Assembly (NCBI GenBank): GCA_037953745.1
Contig: JBAKBP010000753.1
Coordinates: forward strand, 1 to 64,000
DNA from: Lithodes maja
Taxonomy: Eukaryota > Arthropoda > Malacostraca > Decapoda > Lithodidae
Reading direction: 5' to 3'
DNA length: 64,000 bases
The notes beneath the pieces are model-generated. The model worked only from the letters and a program-made list of their open reading frames with translations, made no database searches and was not told where the DNA came from. Positions 55,201-63,100 of this stretch are shown one piece after another. Every line of letters begins with the position of its first letter. Positions within the stretch are counted from its first letter, which is position 1. The position numbers and the translations under genes were made by a program.

Positions 55201-55650
55201 AAGTTAGAGGAAAGTCCGCGAATGTTGCAGAAATTAATAGAAAGAGTAACAGGCCGAGGTCCAGGTAATTGTGTGGGGTCGTCAGGGGATGGTCGGTCGG
55301 GTGAGGGGGCATTTATGGTCCCCCCCCCTGGGGACTCCGAGGCTGGGCTAAAATTCATCATTTTGTGAATTTTTAATTTTGGTGTGGAGGAATGAAGTGT
55401 GGTGTGCATGTTTAGTGTAGTGAAGTGGATAGGAGGAGGAGGTGTTTGTGAGAGCTAGCTGGATTGCTCTCAGTGTAAATGAGGCACAAAGAAAATCAGT
55501 AAGAGAGGCCAAGCAAATGAAACAGGAGTTCCAGCGACTCTTTATCACATGCCTATAACCTCACCTGGGTCTAGCCCTGATCGATTGGTGCCTACAATCT
55601 CCCCACTACATATGACGCTAGTGCATCATATAACTTATTATAGAGGCATG
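52291..55650 (-). mobile_element. CR1/L2-like non-LTR element, apparently full length
   Basis: The poly(A) tail (T26 on plus, 52291-52316) marks the 3' end; a 3' UTR of about 80 bp, one 1003-codon ORF and a 5' UTR of 200-290 bp follow. The 5' junction lies between about 55605 and 55700. CCATAT before the tail recurs at 55703-55708 and, less well, at 55606-55612, giving two candidate target duplications. Confidence 0.88.
52398..55409 (-). CDS. Intact endonuclease/reverse transcriptase ORF, CR1/L2-like
   Basis: 1003 residues with no break. N-terminal AP endonuclease: FCNIRGLSSNF, LLFLTETQV, AVYLSPNS, ISILGDFNVHH, LFSPLGSSDHKLIS. RT: TNKAYGPDGVPPVVLKN, FAHIQPVPKKGDRSQPSNY, PIALISCLSKVFE, QYGFLKGRSTGD, ALDIAKAFDRVWH, GVPQGSVLSPILFLIFIND and HSYADDSTLHYS (YADD intact). 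C-terminal tail: LALYRGIVRPCIEYCSHVW, ELWNSLPESVFPSS. No RNase H and no long ORF1 is seen; the first 55 residues are Pro/Ser-rich. The family is CR1/L2/Jockey group; exact clade not decided. All catalytic motifs are present, so this copy may be young. Confidence 0.95.
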   Translation of the reverse strand: MHTTLHSSTPKLKIHKMMNFSPASESPGGGTINAPSPDRPSPDDPTQLPGPRPVTLSINFCNIRGLSSNFHSVEHHLSSYKPDLLFLTETQVSVATSSNPFSVSSYFLYPSFKANGGCCAYVHNKLTCSRVPDFDSSEFSTLWLKLSCHSLTKYFCAVYLSPNSTNFPKFFDYLNSTVEHILSISPFSEISILGDFNVHHRQWLSSHTTDPPGEQAYIFSILNDLEQLVQQPTRIPDRIGDRPNILDLFLTSNPSSYTVDLFSPLGSSDHKLISVTCPISPVQPPDPPSRRRLWHFGAADWEALRQYFFDFPWNDFCFHGRGPSESAERITEVILSGMEAYIPFSFSQTNAKKSWFTHACSTAVRNKEEAFKRYRRLKTQDSHSSYVSARNQAKSVLRLAKHSFINNKCTELSNSSSSQAFWHLAKNLSNNFSSSSFPPLSHSDGTTITSSSDKAKLFAQTFARNSTLDDSGAIPPSPPSSLLLMPNILISSKDVLSTLSGLNTNKAYGPDGVPPVVLKNCASVLTPCLGKLFRLCLSSNVFPSCWKFAHIQPVPKKGDRSQPSNYRPIALISCLSKVFETILASKFLRHFSSHNLLSDRQYGFLKGRSTGDLLSYLTNSWSSSFRDFGETFSIALDIAKAFDRVWHKSLISKLPSFGFYPSICAFVSNFLSGRSIAAVVDGHCSLPHPINSGVPQGSVLSPILFLIFINDLLNCTLIPIHSYADDSTLHYSISFSERPSQQSLNDKRNEAIELLNSDLNTISNWGRENLVNFNASKTQFLHLSTRQDLPADYPLFFNNTKINPSSSLNILGVSFSSALIWKDHITSLAKAASQKLGVLNRLRGFFSPAQLLALYRGIVRPCIEYCSHVWGGSSHTALLDKVERKAFRIINSRPLTNSLQSLSLRRNVASLSLFYRYYNNQCSSELSQCIPPPLRRARGTRLATQSHPYSVQLSNPRVKRYSQTFFYSTSELWNSLPESVFPSSYDLNCFKLRVSRHFGLNVP

Positions 55651-55661
55651 GAGATAAGTCA

Positions 55662-55726
55662 ATATGACGCGATCGCGTCATATGAGTTTTTGGTTCACTA
55701 GTCCATATGACGCGATCGCGTCATAT
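55662..55726. repeat. Two identical 22-bp perfect palindromes
   Basis: 55662-55683 and 55705-55726 both contain TATGACGCGATCGCGTCATA with one further matched base pair on each side. A broken half-site (CATATGACGCTAGTGCATCATAT) lies at about 55607. They sit by the right end of MITE F and are probably its subterminal repeats. Confidence 0.85.
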
Positions 55727-55739
55727 ATGTCTGAGGGAG
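55709..55739. mobile_element. piggyBac-type MITE F, right end
   Basis: Ends ATATGTCTGAGGGAG before TTAA (55740-55743), the inverted partner of 52113. If the upstream palindrome also belongs to the MITE, its right part starts near 55610. Confidence 0.75.
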
Positions 55740-56177
55740 TTAAACGGGGCGGTGCTAGGTTTGTGATCAGTCTTGGTGTCATTGCTTTTAAATTTATGTG
55801 TGTCCATATTCCGGGGAGGGGGAGGGTAATGCTCCTTAACGCCTACATCGTTTCTCTGTGCAGAGCCGCACCCCCGAATTAGTGACAACCGACGATCAGC
55901 CATCTCTGCTGCTTCTACGAGAGTTCTTGGGTTCTTCTCTTTAAGGTTTAAAGTCAAGTCGCCGCCCGTACACTTATAAAACTGCTCTAGAAGCATCAAC
56001 TGTTTCATCTCATCAAACGTAGTTGTCTTCTCTGATCTGAGCCAGTTTCCCATAGCATCGGACAGGTCCCGGGCGTGCTCCAAGAAGGTACTGTCTCGCC
56101 CCTTAGTCACACCCCGGAACTTTAACCTATATGTCTCGGGTTGTAGCTCGTATGCCCGCAGGACAGCCTCCTTGAGC
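55740..56177 (-). pseudogene. Ty3/Gypsy element 2: SCAN-like gag region
   Basis: Minus strand: YRLKFRGMTKGRDSTFLEH, GNWLRSEKTTTFDEMKQLM, LLEQFYKCTGGDLTLNLKEK, TLVEAAEMADRR. The pattern of FR, WL, LEQF, NLKEK-P-L-EA matches the SCAN domain of vertebrate zinc-finger proteins, which is known to derive from the capsid of Gmr1-like gypsy elements. It is cut at the TTAA by MITE F. Confidence 0.85.
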
Positions 56178-56179
56178 TC

Positions 56180-57157
56180 CTAATAAACAACGCAGGACTC
56201 CAAAGGCAGTGCATCGTAAGCCTTGAGCCCCTTACCTACGAGTCTAGAGGACACAAGGGCCGCCCACTTAACTTCAGGCCACTGATGCTCCCGGCACTTC
56301 TTCTCAAATCTATTGAAAAACTCTGTGACACCAGACTCGTCAAATACAGGGACCAGTTTGAGAAGGTGCGACAGAGACTGATCATGCGCACGGTTTCCAG
56401 TACCGAGTCGCTGTCCCGTCGTCTCAACACGAGACTTCTCTAAATCCATGTCGGCACAGTATCTTGTAGATTCTAGTTCAGTCCTAAGCTCAGCTTTCCT
56501 CGTCTGTTGCTGCATCCTAGCCAGCTCTTTTCTCTCTTCTATCTTAGCTAGCTCTTTTCTCTCTTCTATCTTAGCTAGCTCTTTTCTCTCTTCTATCTTA
56601 GCTTGCTCTGTCTGCTGTTGACTCTGATGTTGCATCTTTGCCATCTCGAGCTGAAAGAGCATCTCCGGGGTCAAACCTTGAGGAGGAGGAGGAGATGCAA
56701 TGATGTTAGAAATACCCGGTGATCCCCCCAGGGGCAAACCACCCTGCCAGTCACTACCCACCTGCGGAAGCGTGCTCAGGGTCGGTACTCCAATAGGAGG
56801 ATTGGGAGTCGAGTGAAGGGGAGGCTCGGCCAAAGGGCTCTGAGCACTCACCCTACCTCGTACGCCAGTCACCCAACCCAGCACACACGTCATCAGGTCA
56901 TCCTTGGTCATGCCACTAGTACATACATGACCGATAGCTGCGGCTAAGCACTGGAGACCGTACCGATTCACACCCACCAACCGGTCGGAAGTAATAGGCC
57001 ATTGTAAATAATTCCTTGCATCCTCCTCACTGTTCACCAAGTTAACAACCTGCCCATGCTGCTGCTCCTCAGCTTCTACATCACGTACTGTGTCTTCATC
57101 CTGCACTGATCCGCTATAAGACATGATGCTCACTGAAGATTTTTCACTTTGATACAC
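56180..57157 (-). pseudogene. Ty3/Gypsy element 2: N-terminal gag
   Basis: Starts MYQSEKSSVSIMSYSG. A charged helical stretch near residues 195-220 repeats AKIEERKEL three times (16 codons per repeat unit at DNA level near 56520-56600). Homologous to both gag ORFs of element 1, including the part after its stop (LLKLVPVFDESGVTEFF). A stop at 56178-56180 after ESCVVY separates it from the SCAN-like part. Confidence 0.87.
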
Positions 57158-57378
57158 AAAAAGAAGTACCCCAAACTCTTATACCACAATATTCACAATA
57201 AAAAATTCTCGGAGACAGCTTAAGTGCTATATTACTTTGCTAAAAAAATAATTCTTGCATGTCCTCAAAAAATATTCCACAAAATCAACAAATGTTCACT
57301 GCCTAAACTGTGAGAAAAATCTGCACAATAACCTGCAATTATATGTCAGTTCACCAAATCCTGAGCTAGGTCGCCATT
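57158..57378 (-). other. Leader and primer-binding site of LTR element 2
   Basis: Non-coding leader; next to the LTR the minus strand reads AA then TGGCGACCTAGCTCAGG, the same primer-site start as element 1. Confidence 0.7.
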
Positions 57379-57724
57379 TGTTACGATCGGGTCTCGTATA
57401 AATCAGTGGCTCTTATACATTGGACTAGACTGGCATAAATGCAACAACGGAAACGCTAGATCCAACCCCTGATATATAATCCCGTCGAACAAAGAACACA
57501 TATACCCTCCAGAGTTATATCTGCGATAGCGGGGTATCTTAACTCTCAGTATCTATGTGCTTCTACTATAGGCTGATGTTCTCTGAAACAGCCTATTACC
57601 TATAACATATGGTTGCTTAGTTATGGTACACAAGGAAAAGATAGTTAACTTAATTAAATCACAAGAGTGATCTAATGCAAACAAGAAGAAGGTTTACTTA
57701 ACGTTACTCTAATCAATAATATCT
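57379..57724 (-). repeat. LTR of Ty3/Gypsy element 2 (5' LTR, interrupted)
   Basis: Matches 46941-47291 and then stops at AATAATATCT, where unrelated sequence begins. The missing 1.48 kb is expected beyond the BEL/Pao element, outside the window. Confidence 0.9.
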
Positions 57725-58520
57725 ATCGTATAAATACGATAGAATATGACTCTTTTGTGATCTCATATGTCTCTGTGACGTCACGATCTCTCCTACAGCA
57801 CGACGTAGGACGAGTAGATCGTATATTATAAGATTGTAAATAAGTTAAGTTATAAAAGGCCTAATATGCTATTAAGCAATATTGCCATGGTCTTATGTAG
57901 TATATATGAATTTATCGTATATATTAATATAATTTATCGTATAGAGCAACCTAAATGCGGTACGATAATTTGGGCTCCTGGCGGTTTGCCAAGGCAGCAA
58001 GGTGTGCTTTTGAGGTACGCCAGAGCCTTCACGAACACCAACCAGTTAACATCCAATTTTCCGCCCTCAGTTGATCGTGCTTTTGTGCCTGTAATCACAA
58101 TACACATACAGCAATACACTCAGCTACACCATCACGACGCTCTCATCGACATCATGACTGACTGATAGATAAGCATACATTATAATAATCATGTCCATTC
58201 CCATGTAATCATTTATTCTTTCTTTAACTTGACTCGAGTCTTGGGACCGAAGTCTCGTTCCCCATTGTCCACCGCCATATTGGATAAAACGTTCTCCCTT
58301 GCCTCATTGCCACGTGGAACTATTGGTGAGTTAATTCCTGGCTAATATTAACCCTTATAACCTTACCCTATATATACATTTGTTATGTGAGACCTTTGGA
58401 TATAAATTAGCTTGTTTCAGATTGAATTCAATTTAGATATAGAGTAGTTTTCATTTAGATTGATTTTATTTGATTCATTATAGCTTAGTAATATTTAACT
58501 TCCATTGATAGTTTACCACA
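57725..58520 (+). repeat. 5' LTR of the BEL/Pao element
   Basis: Placed by the break in the gypsy LTR on the left and the primer site on the right; ends TTTACCACA. It begins with a perfect hairpin, TATCGTAT-AA-ATACGATA (57725-57742 or so), and TCGTA or TACGA recurs near 57815, 57916, 57938 and 57960. The exact left edge is uncertain by a few bases because the other LTR is outside the window. Confidence 0.75.
57851..57858 (+). promoter_or_regulatory. TATA box in the BEL/Pao LTR
   Basis: TATAAAAG, about 125 bp into the LTR, is a good RNA polymerase II TATA box in the right place to start the genomic transcript. Inferred from sequence only. Confidence 0.5.
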
Positions 58521-58521
58521 T

Positions 58522-58539
58522 TGGTGCCCAGACCCGGGA
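58522..58539 (+). promoter_or_regulatory. Primer-binding site of the BEL/Pao element
   Basis: TGGTGCCCAGACCCGGGA lies 1 bp after the LTR end. TGGTGCC...ACCCGGGA is the form seen in many BEL/Pao elements. Confidence 0.75.
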
Positions 58540-58572
58540 ATTGGCTACCAGTAGGGGATTTTTTCTTGGGCA

Positions 58573-59274
58573 ATGAGCAAGGGATTAGCCCAGGGATGCA
58601 GGAGCAAGGACCCCGGAGGGGTGGGGCTTAGCTATCTCCCTGTACCTCAGGCGCCGGTACCTCAGCGAATAGCCATAGTAGGGCATTCGTATGCTACTAG
58701 GCTAAGGGCAGCTGACGGAGGTACTGAGTCGTATCGGGCGTCCGAGGGGGAAAGAACTTTCAGGCTGACCTACTTCGGGGTACCGGGAGCAACCGTTGAT
58801 ACCCTGAAGGCCTCCCCCCAGTGGGGGCAAGTGGTTCGGTTTAGGCCGCATATGATCTTTATGTTTATAGGCGGCAATGATATACGCCCCGGTACAGTAC
58901 CCCGCGAGTTAGCTGACACAATCAAAGAGGTGGCGCTGGATCTGGAGCGTGAGTCCGGAGGGAGCTGCAAGATCGTGGCAATTGAGAGCCGGACGAGAGT
59001 CCGAGGGTTCTCAGCGGCGGATTACCAAGCCATAAAAAATTCTGTTAACCGCGCCCTGAGGTGTCGGTTAATAGAAAGTAAGCACCGCTTTGTTTCTCTC
59101 ACATTCAGCATCCGAGACCTCGACCAGGATGGTGTCCACCTCGACTTAGACACCAATCAAGTCTTGTATGAGAAGATTGTAGGGCTAACGAAGCGTTGGC
59201 TAGAGAGGGACGCCGGGGTTGTATCGTTGCGCCTGCCTAAGTCCTGCTTCCCACCCATCATCTTTCCCCAGTAA
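58573..59274 (+). CDS. SGNH-hydrolase-like protein in the BEL/Pao leader
   Basis: 233 residues, ATG 34 bp after the primer site, stop 215 bp before gag. The four SGNH blocks are in order: block I IAIVGHSYATRL (Ser; GHS in place of GDS), block II FGVPGATVDTL (Gly), block III MIFMFIGGNDIRPG (Asn), block V DQDGVHLDLD (Asp-x-x-His). Spacing and length (about 190 residues for the core) fit a compact GDSL/SGNH esterase. No signal peptide or membrane segment is seen. Such domains occur in CR1 ORF1 and Ngaro elements; its place between primer site and gag of a BEL element is unusual. Enzyme activity and substrate are unknown. Assignment to the fold is strong; role is open. Confidence 0.85.
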   Translation: MSKGLAQGCRSKDPGGVGLSYLPVPQAPVPQRIAIVGHSYATRLRAADGGTESYRASEGERTFRLTYFGVPGATVDTLKASPQWGQVVRFRPHMIFMFIGGNDIRPGTVPRELADTIKEVALDLERESGGSCKIVAIESRTRVRGFSAADYQAIKNSVNRALRCRLIESKHRFVSLTFSIRDLDQDGVHLDLDTNQVLYEKIVGLTKRWLERDAGVVSLRLPKSCFPPIIFPQ

Positions 59275-59489
59275 TTTTCTTTTCCGTTTCAGACTTCCTG
59301 TGACATATGACCTGACCTAACATTTTTTCTTGTTCAATATGATCCATTAGTAGGTATTGCTATTTAGTGTACTATTTTTTCTCCATAACATAGAAGTCCG
59401 CCGGTTGGCGTCTCTTAATTAGACTATTATTTGGCCGTTGTTTTTGTAACGTAACATTTAGATACATAGCCTATAGGCTCGCATGCAAA

Positions 59490-60155
59490 ATGGATAAAAA
59501 CGATAAAGAGACACCGTCTAGTGGGGTGCTGATCAAAGCCCCTAAAAATCAAAGGGCGGGACTTCGGGGAGTATTAAATAGGCTAATAGTGGACTTAAAC
59601 ACTTTCATCACTACTGCTGATCTAGAGGAATTGGAGGCCAGATTAGATAACGTCCAGGCTACCAGCGGTCGTATTACGGCTCTGAGTGAGGTGATTGTGG
59701 CTGACATGATAGAGGAGGAAGAGATAATTACAGAGTGTGATAATCGCGCCCTCTATGACGAACCTGTCTTTAGAGCGAAGCGCCTATTACAGCGTGCTGT
59801 CGCAAGTAAGAAGGGAGGCGATAATGAGGCCCATAGAAGGGCTGACCCAAAACATACTGTACACCTCCCAAAGCTCAATCTTCCTACATTTGGGGGCAGG
59901 TTAACCGAGTGGTTAGCTTTCTGGGACGTATTTCGATCTACGGTTCATGAATCCTCTTTGGATAATGTCCGCAAGTTTCACTATCTGAAGGGACAAATGG
60001 AAGGAGAGGCCTTACATTTAATAGAGGGTTTTGCAGTAGTGGGTGGTAGTTATCTTGAAGCGGTACACTTATTAGAGTCCACATACGGGGATAGAGAGCA
60101 GTTGAAGATGGCCCATGTCGTTGCCTTGTTGGGGCTCGCAGAACCACAGTATTAG
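59490..60155 (+). CDS. BEL/Pao gag, N-terminal part, ended by an in-frame TAG
   Basis: ATG at 59490 (CATGCAAAATGGAT context). Residues 120-221 carry the DUF1759-type BEL/Pao gag region: LPKLNLPTFGGRLTEWLAFW, FRSTVHESSL, KFHYLKGQMEGEA, LLESTYGD. TAG at 60153-60155 cuts this region in its middle, and the same frame then runs on without a stop to the window end. The stop is most simply a recent nonsense mutation; readthrough cannot be excluded. Confidence 0.9.
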   Translation: MDKNDKETPSSGVLIKAPKNQRAGLRGVLNRLIVDLNTFITTADLEELEARLDNVQATSGRITALSEVIVADMIEEEEIITECDNRALYDEPVFRAKRLLQRAVASKKGGDNEAHRRADPKHTVHLPKLNLPTFGGRLTEWLAFWDVFRSTVHESSLDNVRKFHYLKGQMEGEALHLIEGFAVVGGSYLEAVHLLESTYGDREQLKMAHVVALLGLAEPQY

Positions 60156-63100
60156 GTTGATGAGTTGACAAACTTCAGGGCAAATATTGAGTGCCATACT
60201 CGATCGCTAGACACCCTAGGGCTTACCACGCAGGAAATGATAGTCATTATCTTGCGGCAGAAGCTTCCTATGGCAATACTTGATAAGGTAAGATCATTTG
60301 AACTGGGGGAGTTCAAAACTCAGTTCAGCAAGGAGATCAATAATCTACAGTTGAACAAAGGGAGAATGTATGTGTCGGGAGGGAGTGAGAATGTGGAGAA
60401 GAGGGGAACAATAAGCATGACAGTGGGGACTAAAGTAAAGAAAGAGGGTGTGTATAAGAAACCTGCTCAGAATCTATGTAAGCTATGTAACAACAAACAT
60501 AAATGGAGTTTCTGCATAAAATACCCAACAAATGAGACAAAACTAGCACAGGCGAAAAGATTGAAGCTATGTGTAGGTTGTCTAAGTGGGGAACATGGTA
60601 AGCAGGGACAATGTACTGCTACATACTTAAGGCCCTGTCGGCACTGCAAAGGACATCACTCTGATAAGTTGTGTCCTACAGCGGATAAAGTCAAAGACGT
60701 CAAAAATGAGGGTACTACAACTGTGACACTAGGTAGCACGCAAGACACCACTATATTGCCCACAATACAGATTCCCATGGAAGGTAATGACAGTAACAAA
60801 GTTTGTCGGGTACTTCTAGATCAAGGGTCTCAACGTTCCTTTATAAAGAGGTCCGTACTAGTGGGACTGAAGCACCGAATCGTAGGGGCTGAGACTCTTC
60901 GATTACAGGACTTCACAGGGGTTACTGATAAACAAGACTACGAGATAGCGGAGATTTCATATTTCTATCGTAAAAACCGGTACTTTATGACTTGTATCGT
61001 AGTAGACACCCTACCAGAATATGTATCTGTGGGTGTGAAGAAGGTGGAACACGCATTACGTAGCAAAGGGGTTAACTTGTCAGATCCCATGGGAAATCAG
61101 AGTGAGGTGCATGTTCTACTTGGTGTGGATCATTATTATGAAGTAGTATACCCTGGATTTAAAAAGATGTGTGGTGTAATTTTAATCCCCACTAAATTTG
61201 GATACTGCATGAGCGGAAAGGTGCATACTACACAGTCAAAGGTTCTGGTCGACACGGTCTCGATATATAGAGTCAATGTAACTGCGGCAGAGGAGTTGGG
61301 AAGGGAGGATTCCCAACCTAGTGACCCTAAGATGGCTGCCGAGTTCGACCTGGAACGACTGTGGAGATTGGATCACATAGGCATTAATCCTATGGAGACT
61401 GATTATGACTCGGAAGTTGCGCTACAAAGGTTTGACGAGTCTGTGTGCTACTGTGCCTCAGACAAGCAATATAAAGTTAGTTTACCCTGGAAGAACTGTG
61501 AGATAAGCCTGCCTACCAACTATGGTTTGGCATTAGGTCGCTTGCGCGCATTGCAGCGGAAATTGTCTAACGAACCGAGCACGCGCCAGGCGTATGACGA
61601 TGTATTTCGGAGTTATGAGGATAGGGGCTTTATAGAGAGAGTCGATGTCAAGGAACCGTGTAAGAAGGGTAGGGTTCACTATCTGGCCCATCATGGGGTA
61701 AAGAAAGACAGCGTCACCACACCAATACGGGTGGTGTATGACTGTTCTGCCCACCAAGGACAACAACCCAGTCTAAATGACTGCCTGTTGACAGGTCCGT
61801 CCATGGTGTCGGACCTGTCCCAACATCTATTGCGGTTTAGGCTGGGGAAGTATGCCTATACCAGTGACATCGAGAAGGCATTCTTGATGGTCAAGCTAAA
61901 GGAGGAAGATAGAGATGTTACCCGCTTTCTTTGGTTCGGCGACATTAGCGACTCTGAAAGTCCCATCATAATATACCGTTTTCGAGTTGTACTCTTTGGG
62001 GCCACTTGCTCGCAGTTTTTGTTAAATGCCACAATCAGAAAACATCTAGCTGACACTCATGAGGACACAAGTAAACTATCTCGCGGATTATACATTGACA
62101 ATTTGCAGGGTACTAGCGATAGTCAAAATGATTTGTTATATGCATACTGGCAAGCACGCAGATTGTTTGCGGATGCACATCTATTTCTCCGCGAGTGGGT
62201 TACTAATAGTGAAGATCTTCAGAGTTTAATACAGGTGGATGGTACGGCATCTCTTAACCAGGAAAAGTCCAGAAATTTGGGGATGATCTGGCAACCTAAA
62301 CATGACATACTAACTTTTCAAACAAGGTCTTTTGCTCAGCAGACAGGAGCGCACACCAAAAGAAGTCTGTTGGGCAAAGTTGCGCAATTTTTTGATCCTT
62401 TGGGTCTAGCATTACCCGTTACCATAAGAGCTAGGATTCTAATGCAGGAAGTTTGGAGACGTAAGATAGGATGGGATGACAGTTTGCCCGAGGACTTGAA
62501 TAACCAAGGGACATTGTTGTTGAATGAATATGCCATCCTATGTACTAAACCTATACCTCGTAAAGTGGCGGCGTTCGGTGACGTTACGTTACACACGTTT
62601 TGCGATGCTAGCGCCACGGCATACGGGGTAGCCATATATGTTGTTACTTCATTTGGGGCACATTTAGTTACAGCCCGGGCCAAGGTAGCCCCGGTTAAAA
62701 AGGTAACTATCCCTAAAATGGAATTGACTGCCATGCTGCTATTAGCACGTCTGGTGCAACATGTACGCGCAGCATACGAGAGCGAATTAAATATTGAAAT
62801 CGTTCATGTATGGTGCGATAGTCAGGTCGCACTCAACTGGATACATAGCAAGAAGTCTCTGCCAGTTTATGTGCGGAATAGGGTAGATGAGATTAGAGCC
62901 CTTTTGCCAGACGTTGCTTATCATTATGTAAATACAAAAGAAAACCCTAGTGATCTCATAACTAGGGGTATAACGGCTAGCCAGTTAATGAAGTCCGAAT
63001 TGTGGTGGCATGGTCCAAAGTGGCTGCTCCATGAAAGTGAATGGACGATATGGCATGCTGTTGGTGAGGGACTTCTGCCACTGGAAACAGTGGCAGTTAC

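Noticed and set aside
52835..55312. Plus-strand and other-frame ORFs over the CR1/L2-like element
   Set aside because: Antisense or out-of-frame shadows of the 1003-codon ORF.
55664..55882. ORF on plus strand starting MTRSRHMSFW
   Set aside because: Spans palindromes, the MITE end and antisense gag; no coherent protein.
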